64,000 bases of DNA from Alphaproteobacteria bacterium (GCA_016869075.1 VGEY01000007.1:1-64000), one strand, 5' to 3'; shown: positions 17,430 to 26,533, counted from the first letter of the stretch. Notes: generated from the letters alone by a model not told the origin. Translations and numbers: made by a program.

Positions 17430-17963
17430 ATGCTTATAAAAAATTTATTAGCAACAGCCATTTTAATTCTTACAACTTCCCAAACCTTGGCGGCAGAAGA
17501 TAACGAAAATAGGAATAGGTGCAGTTTAAGTGCCGCTTCAGCATTGTTGAAAGATACTCACAGTACTAATGAACAACTTCTTCAGCCAAACAGTGACCAA
17601 AAACTTGTGCGCGGTGCGATAAAAAACGTGGGAGCGATGGTACATTCTTTCATCTCAAAGCCCGATGGAGCACTTCCCTGGGAAATGCGTGAACTATATG
17701 CCGATCATCTTCTGGGACTTGTAAGCCTTTATTTAGATATGAATGAAAGAAATATAGGTAATATAACATCACGTCTTAAGGAACTTGAAAAGAGTCGTGA
17801 AGAGAATATTCTGCAAGTTCTTATGCAAAAACCATCCTATTCTTTTGCACCTCAAGTTGCAAAATCAGATGCTCAGCAAGAAGAAGCAACGCTAGAAACT
17901 GCTAAGCCTCCCTCTCCGATTCTTGGAAGAGTATCGGCTGCTGCTGAGATTGCAGTATATTAA
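17430..17963 (+). CDS. secreted helical hypothetical protein
   Basis: The product is 177 aa. A clean signal peptide ends at TLAA (residues 1-22), after AGGAAAGG before the ATG. The mature part is mainly helical: LLKDTHSTNEQLLQ, then a predicted amphipathic helix SRLKELEKSREENILQVL, and a Pro/Ala-rich tail. It has one cysteine. I do not recognise the family. It lies divergent from the Cys-cluster protein at 16296 and ends at a strong shared terminator, so it is probably transcribed alone. Confidence 0.65.
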   Translation: MLIKNLLATAILILTTSQTLAAEDNENRNRCSLSAASALLKDTHSTNEQLLQPNSDQKLVRGAIKNVGAMVHSFISKPDGALPWEMRELYADHLLGLVSLYLDMNERNIGNITSRLKELEKSREENILQVLMQKPSYSFAPQVAKSDAQQEEATLETAKPPSPILGRVSAAAEIAVY

Positions 17964-17976
17964 AATCATAAACAAG

Positions 17977-18001
17977 CCTGAGGGTCCTTTAAACCCTCAG
18001 G
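17977..18001. terminator. bidirectional terminator between convergent genes
   Basis: CCTGAGGGT (17977-17985) and ACCCTCAGG (17993-18001) form a perfect 9-bp stem with a 7-nt loop. It is followed by a T-rich run on the plus strand (ATTATTCTTTCTT) and lies between the convergent secreted-protein gene and the FKBP gene, so it can stop both. Confidence 0.75.
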
Positions 18002-18024
18002 ATTATTCTTTCTTCAAATCATAA

Positions 18025-18453
18025 TTAATCTTTGATCTTTATCAATTTAACATTAAAATGCAATGTGGAATTGGGAGGAATTGCTCCGCCTGCACCTTCG
18101 CTGCCATATCCTAATGATGCAGGAATTATAAGGTCGCGTTCTCCACCCACGGACATGGTTGCAATGCCTAAGTCCCAGCCTTTGATGACCTCCCCTGCAC
18201 CTATGGTAAATTCAAAGGGTTCTTTGCGGTCATATGAGCTGTCGAATTGAGTCCCATCATCTAAGGTTCCCACATAATGCACAACCACTGTTTGCCCCTG
18301 CTTTGGGGTTTCGCCCTCTCCCTTTTTGATATCAATATATTTAAGGCCGGAGGCAGTATTAACGATGGTTGGGTTTGCGGCCAGAACGTTAGGTACTATA
18401 AATGTCATCATTAACCCAGATGTTAATGCGACAAGAATACTTTTTTTAATCAT
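18025..18453 (-). CDS. exported FKBP-type peptidyl-prolyl isomerase
   Basis: The start is set at the ATG of MIKKSILVAL (18453), with AAAGGAG 8 bp upstream, giving 142 aa; a 14-codon longer frame lacks a site. Residues 1-25 are a signal peptide ending VLAA, so it is periplasmic. The FKBP domain is complete: VVVHYVGTLDDGTQFDSSYD, EVIKGWDLGIATMSVGGERD, IPASLGYGSEGAGGAIPPNS and FNVKLIKI. It should speed cis-trans prolyl isomerisation during folding of exported proteins. A cytosolic paralogue lies at 39333; the two share the GLKY/GLQY-VD N-terminus. It ends at the terminator at 17977. Confidence 0.92.
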   Translation of the reverse strand: MIKKSILVALTSGLMMTFIVPNVLAANPTIVNTASGLKYIDIKKGEGETPKQGQTVVVHYVGTLDDGTQFDSSYDRKEPFEFTIGAGEVIKGWDLGIATMSVGGERDLIIPASLGYGSEGAGGAIPPNSTLHFNVKLIKIKD

Positions 18454-18613
18454 AAAATAGGCTCCTTTAGGGTGTTTGATCACCTCTATATTCATATTGA
18501 GCCCCGATTTTTGTCAATACGTATATAATTATAAAATTAGATTCAATATACCACCTAGACAAAACTCATTCTTTAAATTAAGTTATCGATGATTCCATAA
18601 AAAAGAGGTTATT

Positions 18614-20332
18614 GTGCGTTACTTATTTTCTTTATTCGTTTGTTCATGGATCATTGCATTCCCTATAATTTCTTCTACGTATGCTATGGAAAAAGAAACA
18701 AAGGAAGAAAAGAAAAACGAAGTAACGCTTGAAGCAACCATTGAAAAATTTAGAAAAACATTTTTATCTTTACAAGATAATATAAAGGATTGGCCTGACG
18801 ACGCATTTTCATTTTCTGATGAAGAATTTACAACTTTAGGTTTGGATCCTGTAAAAGTTGATCGGCAAAAATGGAAATTAAACAATGGTGAAAAAAACCT
18901 TCCGCTTCATCATGGAATGGCCCACATAATTGGAGTAGCGTCAGAAGAGTCAACAAAGCCTATTCTTAATTTGGAAACGCTTTGGAAGAAAGCGATCCTC
19001 AACGGTTTTGTGGCTGATCTTATTGCCAAATTTGGTTCTGTTGCAGAAGAAGTTGAAGTTGAACCTAGGAAGTTTGTTAGAAAAGTATCTCCAAAACACA
19101 AAGAATTCACACATAGCTTTGAACATCCTGATTTTGAAATGTTTAGCAGCAGAGCAGCGAGCTATTTTCTAAGAATTGGGGGTATGTTTGAAACTGATAA
19201 TCAACTAAATGCTGCACTTGATTCTTATTCCTTGGGAATTTTAATGCTGAGGCTTCCTATCCTTTATTGGCAGCCTGTAGGAAAATTAAATATAGGCGAT
19301 CCTCGTGGAAAACTTGGAAATCTTCATTTTCAAAGTACAGGTTTAACCGGTGTAGAACTTTTTGACGCTGTTAAGAATTTGATAGCTAATCATGGCGGTT
19401 TGCAGTTGAAAAACATGAGTCGATTATACTTCTATCCGTTCGCGACACAGAAAGAAAATCTTCTTGGGGCTGTTCTATGGCAGATTCAATTTTATGAGTG
19501 GGCTGGTGAGGCGGAAGATCAAAAAGCAGAAGCTGCTCCTGGTGAATATTATTTCCCTTTTGCAGAGAAAACCCGCCTCCTTTATGAACAAGCTGGATCC
19601 TTAGCAGAAGCCTATGCGAACTTAAAAAAAGGAGCACAAAGAGCGCATGCTTTTAAAGAAGCAAGAGGGATATACTTAGGCCTTTGTTGGTCTCTTAAAA
19701 AAAGAAAACAGAATACAGATGCAGGAAGGGACAAAGTAACTAGAGTCCCCTTAAGTGCTTGGAGTGATATTCATGACAGTTCAGAGGGCGATTTTTTTTG
19801 GCTAAAAGTTATAGAACTTTCAATACGCGCTCACCAAGAATATAAAAAAGCTGCTGAAGAGCTTATATCCAAGCAGAGAAATAAATTAGAAGCAGCTGAT
19901 CTTTATTTTGCAGGCATTCATATGCTCATTCGATTACCGCGGACTCCTTCAGAAGGCCTCGTACAATATTTACAATGCTATAATTTAGTACAAGAAGGTA
20001 TTAAATTGTTTACAGGCGTTGATTTGTCACGATGCACAGAATTCTTTGAAGATCCTTATGGGGATATAAGATATCCCTTGGGGAGGAGTACGAAGGGAGA
20101 AAATCTGGCTCAGTTCGCGTTAAATCGGATTTATAATTCACTTTGGGCCCGTTTTGCAGAAGAGATGGAAATTTCTTTTAAAGATAAAGCAACCCAAAGC
20201 AATGACCAAATCACCCAGGAATTCTTAAGCAGACATCAAGCAGCATTTGCAGTACTTGATGAAGGATATAAAAATGCATTGCATGCGCGTTTAACTGACG
20301 AACTCGAGTTTCAAAGAAAACAAGCAAAGTAA
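18614..20332 (+). CDS. secreted helical-repeat hypothetical protein
   Basis: The product is 572 aa, starting at GTG 18614 with AGAGG upstream. Residues 1-24 are a signal peptide (MRYLFSLFVCSWIIAFPIISS, site near TYA). The mature part is almost wholly helical, with paired-helix segments (AASYFLRIGGMFETDNQL, AADLYFAGIHMLIRLP, EAYANLKKGAQRAHAFKEA) that look like tetratricopeptide or Sel1-type repeats without a clean consensus. It is Lys/Glu-rich near the start. No catalytic motif is seen. A strong terminator follows, so it is probably its own transcription unit. Function unknown; a protein-binding scaffold is only a guess. Confidence 0.65.
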   Translation: MRYLFSLFVCSWIIAFPIISSTYAMEKETKEEKKNEVTLEATIEKFRKTFLSLQDNIKDWPDDAFSFSDEEFTTLGLDPVKVDRQKWKLNNGEKNLPLHHGMAHIIGVASEESTKPILNLETLWKKAILNGFVADLIAKFGSVAEEVEVEPRKFVRKVSPKHKEFTHSFEHPDFEMFSSRAASYFLRIGGMFETDNQLNAALDSYSLGILMLRLPILYWQPVGKLNIGDPRGKLGNLHFQSTGLTGVELFDAVKNLIANHGGLQLKNMSRLYFYPFATQKENLLGAVLWQIQFYEWAGEAEDQKAEAAPGEYYFPFAEKTRLLYEQAGSLAEAYANLKKGAQRAHAFKEARGIYLGLCWSLKKRKQNTDAGRDKVTRVPLSAWSDIHDSSEGDFFWLKVIELSIRAHQEYKKAAEELISKQRNKLEAADLYFAGIHMLIRLPRTPSEGLVQYLQCYNLVQEGIKLFTGVDLSRCTEFFEDPYGDIRYPLGRSTKGENLAQFALNRIYNSLWARFAEEMEISFKDKATQSNDQITQEFLSRHQAAFAVLDEGYKNALHARLTDELEFQRKQAK

Positions 20333-20393
20333 TAAATGCACCAAATATAATATGTACATGTATCATATAAAGCTCTGAAACAACCTGATATAA

Positions 20394-20428
20394 AAGAGGG
20401 CCAATATTTAAACGGTCTTCTTTTTTTT
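20394..20428 (+). terminator. rho-independent terminator
   Basis: AAGAGGGCC (20394-20402) pairs with GGTCTTCTT (20414-20422) over 9 bp including two G-U pairs, followed by T to 20428. It lies 62 bp after the stop of the helical-repeat gene. Confidence 0.65.
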
Positions 20429-20502
20429 AAAGATCAATCTCCCTTAAGATCCAGTTCTAAGTTAGATCTTTACCAAAAATTAAATCTAAACAGTCTATCA
20501 TA

Positions 20503-22377
20503 ATGAGTTACCACTTCAGTATGGAAATCATTATGAATTTAAAAAAACAATTCTCCAAACAAATTGCCAAAAATGGATATTTGCAAAAGGACTTCCTGGA
20601 AAAAGTTGGTAAACACTTTTTAAGTGGGACCTGTAAGCGTTTGTCCACAATTCCTCCTTTAAATTTGGACCGAAAAATTACCTCCAGCATCGATCGTAAG
20701 ATTCATACGCTTTGTGGCAATTATAGTTTCTTTTCCCCTGGTACTCTTTATACAACCTATTTTGATTGGTATGTTCACCTCATGCTTTCTCCAGGTAAAC
20801 AATTAGAGCTTTTAGAAAGTGCTTGGAAAAAGTCATTGGTATTGACTGAATATGTCTTGTCTGGGGGTGATGGGTCTAAAGAATATGTTTCACCCCTGCC
20901 CCAAGATAAACGTTTTCAGGCACCCGCCTGGCGTAAATGGCCTTTTTGTGCCTATCAGCAAGCCTTTTTATTGACTGAGCAATGGTGGGTTGATGCAACA
21001 AGTGGCGTTCGAGGTGTCACGCAACATCACTCTGATGTCCTGCCTTTTTTAACGCGTCAATTTATAGATGTGTTTGCCCCGGTCAACGTTCCTTTCATGA
21101 ATCCCCTTGTTTTGCAAAAGACTTACACACATCGAGGTGCAAATTTTATTAAAGGAGCCCAAAACCTTCGAGAAGATATTGACAGACTCTGGCGAAAATT
21201 ACCACCTGTTGGTGCGGATAAGTTTAAGGTAGGAAAGAATCTCGCAGTTACCCCAGGGAAGGTTATTTATGAAAATCAACTTATCGAATTGATACAATAC
21301 TCCCCTACCACAGAAAAGGTCTATGTTGAACCAATTTTGATCATTCCTGCTTGGATCATGAAGTATTATATTCTTGATCTCTCATCAGAAAATTCTCTTG
21401 TTAAATATCTTATTCAAAAAGGGCATACGGTTTTTATGGTTTCGTGGAAAAATCCTGGGAGCAAAGAGCGCTCAATGGGATTTGATGATTATTTACACCT
21501 TGGAATTATGAATTCACTCGACGCTATTTCTACACTTCTCCCTAATCAAAAAGTTCATGCGGTTGGTTATTGTTTAGGGGGTACATTGCTGACTATTGCA
21601 GCCGCAAAAATGGGGCATGTTAATGATGCACGTTTTAAATCGATAACGCTCTTTGCGGCCCAAGTTGACTTTGAAGAAGCCGGTGAACTCCAGTTTTTTG
21701 TTGATGAAAGCCAACTTACTTTTCTTGAAGACATTATGTTTGAGAAAGGTTATCTCGAATCAAATCGGATTGCAGGCACGTTTTATATGCTGCGTTCTAA
21801 CGATTTGATATGGTCCCGCATGGTCGAAAACTATTTGATGGGGGAACGCCAAGAACTTACAGACTTGATGGCTTGGAATGCAGATGCAACGCGTTTACCT
21901 TACAAAATGCATTCGGAATATTTACGAAGTCTCTATTTAAATGATGATCTCGCCAGTGGTCGCTTTAAAGTTGACGGAAAGGCGATTTCTCTTAATGACA
22001 TTAACGTCCCTGTTTTTGCTGTCAGCACACAGAAGGATCACATTGCTCCCTGGCAATCTGTTTATAAAATTCATCTCTTTATTGGCACAGAAATTACATT
22101 CGTTCTCACGAATGGAGGCCATAACGCAGGGATAATAAGCGAGCCTGGTCACCCCGGACGCCACTATCAAATTTCTACGCACAAACCAACCGATGTTCAT
22201 CTTTCACATGATGAATGGCAGCAAGTCATGCCCTACCATGAAGGTTCTTGGTGGCCGACATGGCAAAAGTGGCTCGTTAAGCACTCAAGCGGAAAAACAC
22301 AAACTCCTGCTATAGGGAACAAGAAGCAATATAAACCTATTAGAAACGCCCCGGGCAAATATGTTCTTGCTAGCTGA
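20503..22377 (+). CDS. phaC: polyhydroxyalkanoate synthase, class I
   Basis: The product is 624 aa. PhaC polymerises (R)-3-hydroxyacyl-CoA into granules in the cytoplasm. The N-terminal domain contains RKWPFCAYQQAFLL, typical of class I enzymes. The catalytic Cys357 lies in the lipase-like box GYCLGG (355-360), with Asp512 in TQKDHIAP and His540 in NGGHNAG, so the triad is complete. The Met at 20503 is used here, but internal ATGs at 20521 and 20533 are equally plausible (GGAA lies 6 bp before 20533). The next gene, a MaoC-type hydratase, starts 9 bp after the stop; phaA/phaB are not in the window. Length fits class I enzymes. Confidence 0.93.
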   Translation: MSYHFSMEIIMNLKKQFSKQIAKNGYLQKDFLEKVGKHFLSGTCKRLSTIPPLNLDRKITSSIDRKIHTLCGNYSFFSPGTLYTTYFDWYVHLMLSPGKQLELLESAWKKSLVLTEYVLSGGDGSKEYVSPLPQDKRFQAPAWRKWPFCAYQQAFLLTEQWWVDATSGVRGVTQHHSDVLPFLTRQFIDVFAPVNVPFMNPLVLQKTYTHRGANFIKGAQNLREDIDRLWRKLPPVGADKFKVGKNLAVTPGKVIYENQLIELIQYSPTTEKVYVEPILIIPAWIMKYYILDLSSENSLVKYLIQKGHTVFMVSWKNPGSKERSMGFDDYLHLGIMNSLDAISTLLPNQKVHAVGYCLGGTLLTIAAAKMGHVNDARFKSITLFAAQVDFEEAGELQFFVDESQLTFLEDIMFEKGYLESNRIAGTFYMLRSNDLIWSRMVENYLMGERQELTDLMAWNADATRLPYKMHSEYLRSLYLNDDLASGRFKVDGKAISLNDINVPVFAVSTQKDHIAPWQSVYKIHLFIGTEITFVLTNGGHNAGIISEPGHPGRHYQISTHKPTDVHLSHDEWQQVMPYHEGSWWPTWQKWLVKHSSGKTQTPAIGNKKQYKPIRNAPGKYVLAS

Positions 22378-22386
22378 GGAGTGATT

Positions 22387-22884
22387 ATGGTTGGCAAGTA
22401 TATAGAAAATAAAACCTTTGACGAGATTAAAGTTGGCGATTCAGCTTCTCTTCAAAGGAAACTCACTTTCAAAGATCTGCAATTGTTTGCAATTGTCTCT
22501 GGAGATATGAACCCCGCTCACCTTGATGAAGAATATGCCAAAAGTAGTCACTTTCATACAATAATTGCCCACGGGATGTGGGGAGGGTCGCTTATTTCTG
22601 CAGTTCTTGGCATGCTTCTTCCTGGACCTGGTACTATTTATCTAAGCCAAACGCTCAAATTTCTAAGACCTGTAATAGTAGGTGATGTTATTACAGCAAA
22701 AGTCACTGTGAGGCGAAAGCATTCTACAAAATCCCTTGTTGTTTTAGAGTGTATTTGTCAAAACCAAAACGGAAAAAAAGTTATTACAGGGATTGCAAAG
22801 GTCTTCGCTCCAACAGAAAAAGTCAGCCGACCAAAAATCAGAATGCCCAAAATTGTCTTGAAGGACAATAAAACAAACCCCTAA
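22387..22884 (+). CDS. phaJ: MaoC-like (R)-specific enoyl-CoA hydratase (PhaJ type)
   Basis: The start is placed at ATG 22387, as GAGGAG (22376-22381) lies 5 bp before it; the GTG at 22381 overlaps that site. The product is 165 aa. The hot-dog fold carries the hydratase-2 motif LFAIVSGDMNPAHLDEEYA, whose Asp and His add water to trans-2-enoyl-CoA, and the second half has TLKFLRPVIVGDVI. PhaJ enzymes convert beta-oxidation intermediates to the (R)-3-hydroxyacyl-CoA used by PhaC. It is co-transcribed with phaC (9-bp gap). A FabZ-like role in fatty acid synthesis is less likely, because the motif is of the MaoC type and it sits next to phaC. Confidence 0.85.
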   Translation: MVGKYIENKTFDEIKVGDSASLQRKLTFKDLQLFAIVSGDMNPAHLDEEYAKSSHFHTIIAHGMWGGSLISAVLGMLLPGPGTIYLSQTLKFLRPVIVGDVITAKVTVRRKHSTKSLVVLECICQNQNGKKVITGIAKVFAPTEKVSRPKIRMPKIVLKDNKTNP

Positions 22885-22923
22885 GCTTGTCTTTAGCACT
22901 TGAAGTTTAGAATGAAAATAACG

Positions 22924-22952
22924 ATACTAGGGATAATAAATTATCTTAGTAT
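22924..22952. promoter_or_regulatory. imperfect palindrome before the amino-acid ABC importer
   Basis: ATACTAGGGATAAT (22924-22937) and ATTATCTTAGTAT (22940-22952) are inverted repeats with one unpaired base, sitting 28 bp before the ATG of the substrate-binding protein. It could be an operator or a small hairpin; no known regulator sits next to it. Confidence 0.35.
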
Positions 22953-22980
22953 TAAAGTTACTTAAAGCGAGGATCAAACC

Positions 22981-23730
22981 ATGAACTTTACAAAACTATT
23001 TAGCACTGTCATAGCACTATGTGCCTTTTTTACTGCGTGTGATGGTAAAAAAGAAGACTCAGCAAATACATTAACCGTTGGTACATCTGCTGATTATGCT
23101 CCTTTTGAGTTTTTTAAAGATGGTGAAATTATCGGCTTTGAAATAGACCTCATGCGTGAGATTGCTACGCGCCTTGGCAAGAAAGTCACTTTTAAAGATA
23201 TGGCATTTGATGCTATTTTAGGCTCTCTATCTACAAAACGTATTGATGCTGCAATTTCCTCAATTACACCCACGAAGGAACGCCTAAAATCTGTTGATTT
23301 TACTAAGGAATATATTCAATCAAAGCGTGTCATGCTCTGCAAGGCAACTTCCTCCATTGAGTCAGTAAGTGATTTGGCTGACGCCACAGTGGGTGTACAA
23401 AGTGGTTCGATCCATGAAACTTATGCAAATGATACTTTAAGCAAAGATGTTCGTTTGACCGTAAAATCACTTACAAAGGTTCCTGATTTATTACAAGATA
23501 TGGAAAATGGGAACGTCAGTTGTCTCATTTTAGGGAACTCTGAAGCAGAAGAAATTATGAAGTCCCGTGCTAATTTGAAACTTGTATCACTGCCTGGTGA
23601 AGTAAGTGGATCTGCGATTGCACTTCCAAAGGGTTCTCCTTTAACAAACCAAATAAATACAATCTTGGACCAAATGGAAACCGAGGGCTTCCTTACAAAA
23701 CTTAAGGAAAAGTGGCAACTCCCTTCATGA
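22981..23730 (+). CDS. polar amino-acid ABC transporter, substrate-binding lipoprotein
   Basis: The product is 249 aa. The lipobox FFTAC (Cys20) after a hydrophobic signal predicts a lipid-anchored periplasmic protein. The SBP_bac_3 domain begins LTVGTSADYAPFEFFKDG and includes IGFEIDLMREIATRLGK, DAAISSITPTKER and the C-terminal SGSAIALPKGSPLT lobe, typical of binding proteins for arginine, lysine, glutamine or cystine. The substrate cannot be chosen from sequence. It heads an operon: its stop overlaps the permease start (ATGA, 23727-23730). Confidence 0.92.
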   Translation: MNFTKLFSTVIALCAFFTACDGKKEDSANTLTVGTSADYAPFEFFKDGEIIGFEIDLMREIATRLGKKVTFKDMAFDAILGSLSTKRIDAAISSITPTKERLKSVDFTKEYIQSKRVMLCKATSSIESVSDLADATVGVQSGSIHETYANDTLSKDVRLTVKSLTKVPDLLQDMENGNVSCLILGNSEAEEIMKSRANLKLVSLPGEVSGSAIALPKGSPLTNQINTILDQMETEGFLTKLKEKWQLPS

Positions 23731-24383
23731 GCTTGCATTTTGAAAGCATTATACCTTCCCTTCCATTTATTTTGGAAGGGATAGGTGTAACAATTAAATT
23801 TACAACCTTTTCACTTTTATGTGGCTTACCCTTAGGCATTTTACTTGCGCTGGCTAAAATTTCTCATCAGTATATTTTGCGGTGGCTTGCGGAAGCCTAT
23901 ACGTCTATTTTTCGAGGAACCCCCCTTCTCGTACAACTTTTTATCTTTTATTTTGCAACCCCACAAATTACAGGCTATGCCATTACGACATTTGAAGCAG
24001 GGGTCTTAACATTTTCATTAAATTCTGCGGCCTATAGCTCTGAGATTATTCGAGCAGGCATTCAAGCTATTGATAAAGGTCAATGGGACGCAGCATTCGT
24101 TTTGGGACTTTCCTACGGACAAACCTTAAGAACTATTATTTTACCTCAGGCTGTTCGGAATATTCTGCCTGCACTCATAAATGAAATTGTAGATTTGCTT
24201 AAAGAGTCTGCTCTTATTTCAACAATTGGAGAAGCAGATTTACTTCGTCGTTCTCAAATTGTAGCAAGTGAAAAGTATCTTTTTTTCGAACCCCTTCTTG
24301 TAGCAGCTATCGGGTATTACATTATGGTAATGGTTGTCAGTCTTGTGGCTAAAACCTTGGAAAGAAAATTGCGCCATGCTTAA
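23727..24383 (+). CDS. polar amino-acid ABC transporter, permease (HisM/HisQ family)
   Basis: ATG 23727 overlaps the stop of the binding-protein gene (ATGA), which favours this start over GTG 23712, although AAGGA lies nearer the latter. The product is 218 aa with about five membrane helices. The cytoplasmic EAA loop (WDAAFVLGLSYGQTLRTIILPQAVRN) is the ATPase-docking motif of His/Glu/Gln-type permeases. The N-terminal part (GVTIKFTTFSLLCGLPLGI) is the usual first helix. A single permease gene suggests a homodimer. Confidence 0.93.
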   Translation: MSLHFESIIPSLPFILEGIGVTIKFTTFSLLCGLPLGILLALAKISHQYILRWLAEAYTSIFRGTPLLVQLFIFYFATPQITGYAITTFEAGVLTFSLNSAAYSSEIIRAGIQAIDKGQWDAAFVLGLSYGQTLRTIILPQAVRNILPALINEIVDLLKESALISTIGEADLLRRSQIVASEKYLFFEPLLVAAIGYYIMVMVVSLVAKTLERKLRHA

Positions 24384-25086
24384 AGTAAAAGCTCTTACTA
24401 AATCTTTTCATAATCATAAAATATTAAGGGATATTTCATTCGAACTTAAAATGGGGACAATTACAGCCTTATTGGGGCCCTCAGGGAGCGGCAAATCAAC
24501 TCTTCTTCGTTGCCTCAGTCGTCTTGAGGTCAGTGATAGAGGATCTATAGTGTTCCAAGGTAATTCGTTAACAGATCTCTCTTCTTCTTCCATTGGAATG
24601 GTTTTTCAAGGCTTTCATCTTTTTCCCCATATGACAGTTCTGGAAAATCTTGTTCATGCTCCTCTTCAGCTCAAACAAATGACAAAGAAGAATGCTGAAA
24701 GGTTTGCAGTGGCCCTTTTAAAAAAATTTGATCTTAATGGTAAGGTACACCATTTTCCCAATCAGCTCTCGGGAGGACAAAAGCAGCGTGTTGCCATTGC
24801 CCGTGCGCTTATTGTTAATCCACCTATTCTATTATTTGATGAGCCAACATCAGCTCTTGATCCTGAAATGGTGAATGAAATTGCCGCTCTCATCTATAAC
24901 TTGAAATCCCCTGATCGATTAATTATTATTGCAACACATGAGCTGAGACTCGCAAAGCTCATTGTAGATCAGATTTTGTTCTTAGACCGCGGTGCTTTAG
25001 TAGAGAATGTATCAAAGGCGACTTTTTTTAAGACACCAAAAGCCAAGAGAGCACGACAGTTTATTAAAAATTTAATGTCTACATAA
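24376..25086 (+). CDS. polar amino-acid ABC transporter, ATP-binding protein
   Basis: The start is placed at ATG 24376 (MLKVKALTKSF), overlapping the permease stop by 8 bp; a longer frame would add 14 residues inside the permease gene. The product is 236 aa. Walker A GPSGSGKST, signature LSGGQKQR, Walker B ILLFDEPTSALDPE and the switch His in ATHE are all present, as in HisP/GlnQ. It energises import by the permease pair. It completes a three-gene import operon, and ispG starts 18 bp after its stop. Confidence 0.95.
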   Translation: MLKVKALTKSFHNHKILRDISFELKMGTITALLGPSGSGKSTLLRCLSRLEVSDRGSIVFQGNSLTDLSSSSIGMVFQGFHLFPHMTVLENLVHAPLQLKQMTKKNAERFAVALLKKFDLNGKVHHFPNQLSGGQKQRVAIARALIVNPPILLFDEPTSALDPEMVNEIAALIYNLKSPDRLIIIATHELRLAKLIVDQILFLDRGALVENVSKATFFKTPKAKRARQFIKNLMST

Positions 25087-25104
25087 AAAACAAAGGAGCC
25101 ACTC

Positions 25105-26331
25105 GTGGTTCAACTCACAGAAATCAAACGTCACAAAACCCATAAAGTTATGGTGGGAAAGTCTTTTATCGGTGGTGACGCCCCCATCCTTGTACAATCA
25201 ATGACAAATACAGACACTGCAGATGCGAAATCAACAGCAGATCAAGTCATTAGCTTGGCTAAGGCAGGATCAGAAATTGTGCGTATTACGGTTGATCGTC
25301 CTGAATCAGCACAAAATGTGGCAAAAATTCGGGAGTTAGTCGAAAAAGCCGGGCTTGATGTTCCTCTTGTGGGATGCTTCCATTTCAATGGTCATCGTCT
25401 CTTAAAAGATTACCCAGACTGTGCCCAAGCCTTAGCAAAGTATCGCATTAACCCAGGGAATGTAGGATTTGGCGAAAAACGTGACAAACAATTTGATATG
25501 ATGGTTGAAACGGCACTGGCCTATGACAAACCTATCCGTATTGGCGTAAATTGGGGAAGCCTTGATCAGGATCTCGCTCAAGGACTCATGGATAAAAATG
25601 GTAAATCTGCATCTCCGCGCTCGGCTGATGAAATTCTTAGAGAAGCTTTAGTTCTTTCTACATTAACAAGCGCTCAACGTGCTGAACATGTTGGTATGCG
25701 ACCTGATCAAATTATTTTGTCGGCTAAGGTAAGCCGCGTCCAAGACCTTATCTCTGTTTATCGTGAGCTTGCTCGCCAATCAAATTATGCGCTCCACCTT
25801 GGTCTTACTGAAGCAGGTCTGGGGTCTAAAAGCATTGTTGCTACATCAACAGCACTTAGTGTTCTCCTCCAAGAAGGTATTGGGGATACTATTCGGGCCT
25901 CCTTAACTCCGACGCCTGATGAAGCGCGTGAGCGAGAAGTTATCGTGTGTCAAGAAATACTCCAAACCATGGGATTACGTTCATTTGCTCCCCAAGTATC
26001 AGCGTGTCCAGGATGTGGACGTACCACTAGTACCTATTTCCAAACGCTCGCTCAAACAATACAGGACTTTGTAAGAGAACAAATGCCCGCATGGCGAAAA
26101 CATTATCCTGGTGTTGAGAACTTAAATCTAGCCGTGATGGGATGTATTGTGAACGGCCCAGGTGAAAGCAAGCACGCTGATATAGGCATTAGCCTCCCAG
26201 GGAACGGTGAAAACCCAGTTGCTCCTGTATTTATGGATGGTGCAAAAACACACACATTGCGTGGAGACCACATTGCTGATGAGTTCAAGGAACTTCTCAT
26301 CGATTACGTCAAAAGACGGTACGCAGCTTAA
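25105..26331 (+). CDS. ispG: 4-hydroxy-3-methylbut-2-en-1-yl diphosphate synthase
   Basis: The product is 408 aa. It catalyses the penultimate step of the MEP isoprenoid pathway, using a 4Fe-4S cluster. It starts at GTG 25105, with AAAGGAG 7 bp upstream. The N-terminal TIM barrel contains [15 protein letters not shown] and FHFNGHRLL. The cluster ligands are in CPGCGRT and GCIVNGPGE near the C-terminus. It follows the ABC importer by 18 bp, so may share its transcript. A 929-bp repeat-filled spacer follows. Confidence 0.95.
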   Translation: MVQLTEIKRHKTHKVMVGKSFIGGDAPILVQSMTNTDTADAKSTADQVISLAKAGSEIVRITVDRPESAQNVAKIRELVEKAGLDVPLVGCFHFNGHRLLKDYPDCAQALAKYRINPGNVGFGEKRDKQFDMMVETALAYDKPIRIGVNWGSLDQDLAQGLMDKNGKSASPRSADEILREALVLSTLTSAQRAEHVGMRPDQIILSAKVSRVQDLISVYRELARQSNYALHLGLTEAGLGSKSIVATSTALSVLLQEGIGDTIRASLTPTPDEAREREVIVCQEILQTMGLRSFAPQVSACPGCGRTTSTYFQTLAQTIQDFVREQMPAWRKHYPGVENLNLAVMGCIVNGPGESKHADIGISLPGNGENPVAPVFMDGAKTHTLRGDHIADEFKELLIDYVKRRYAA

Positions 26332-26340
26332 AACAAAATT

Positions 26341-26381
26341 CCCCCTCACCCATGGCTTCGCCATGACCTCTCCTACAAGGG
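26341..26381. repeat. CCCTCACCC-type repeat, copy 1
   Basis: CCCCCTCACCC, a short hairpin (ATGGCTTCGCCAT) and GACCTCTCCTACAAGGG form a degenerate copy of a repeat that recurs at 27174 in the same orientation. Repeats with this wording are common in bacterial intergenic regions. It starts 9 bp after ispG. Confidence 0.55.
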
Positions 26382-26401
26382 TGATGTATATTATAAAGAG
26401 T

Positions 26402-26481
26402 GTGTCACTGAGAGCGCGGTGTAGCAGTCCATGTACTATTAATACATGGATTGCCACGGCCTTTGGCCTCGAAATGACGTG
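26402..26481. repeat. palindromic repeat element, copy 1
   Basis: The arms TCCATGTA (26428-26435) and TACATGGA (26443-26450) form the core of a longer imperfect palindrome from TGTCACTGAGAG to CTCGAAATGACG. The wording (atgac / ggcaatccatg) is that of short palindromic elements scattered in many symbiont chromosomes. A related copy lies at 26891-27060. Confidence 0.6.
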
Positions 26482-26533
26482 AAGTAGACTCCTCGCCTTC
26501 TCTCTTCCTTTTTTGCTTTTTTCTTTCGCTTTC

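Noticed and set aside
20503-22884. Presence of the complete acetyl-CoA to PHB pathway
   Set aside because: Only phaC and a PhaJ-type hydratase are here; phaA and phaB would have to be shown elsewhere.
26207-26482. 91-aa plus-strand ORF overlapping ispG
   Set aside because: It lies out of frame inside ispG and continues into repeat elements; no start signal.
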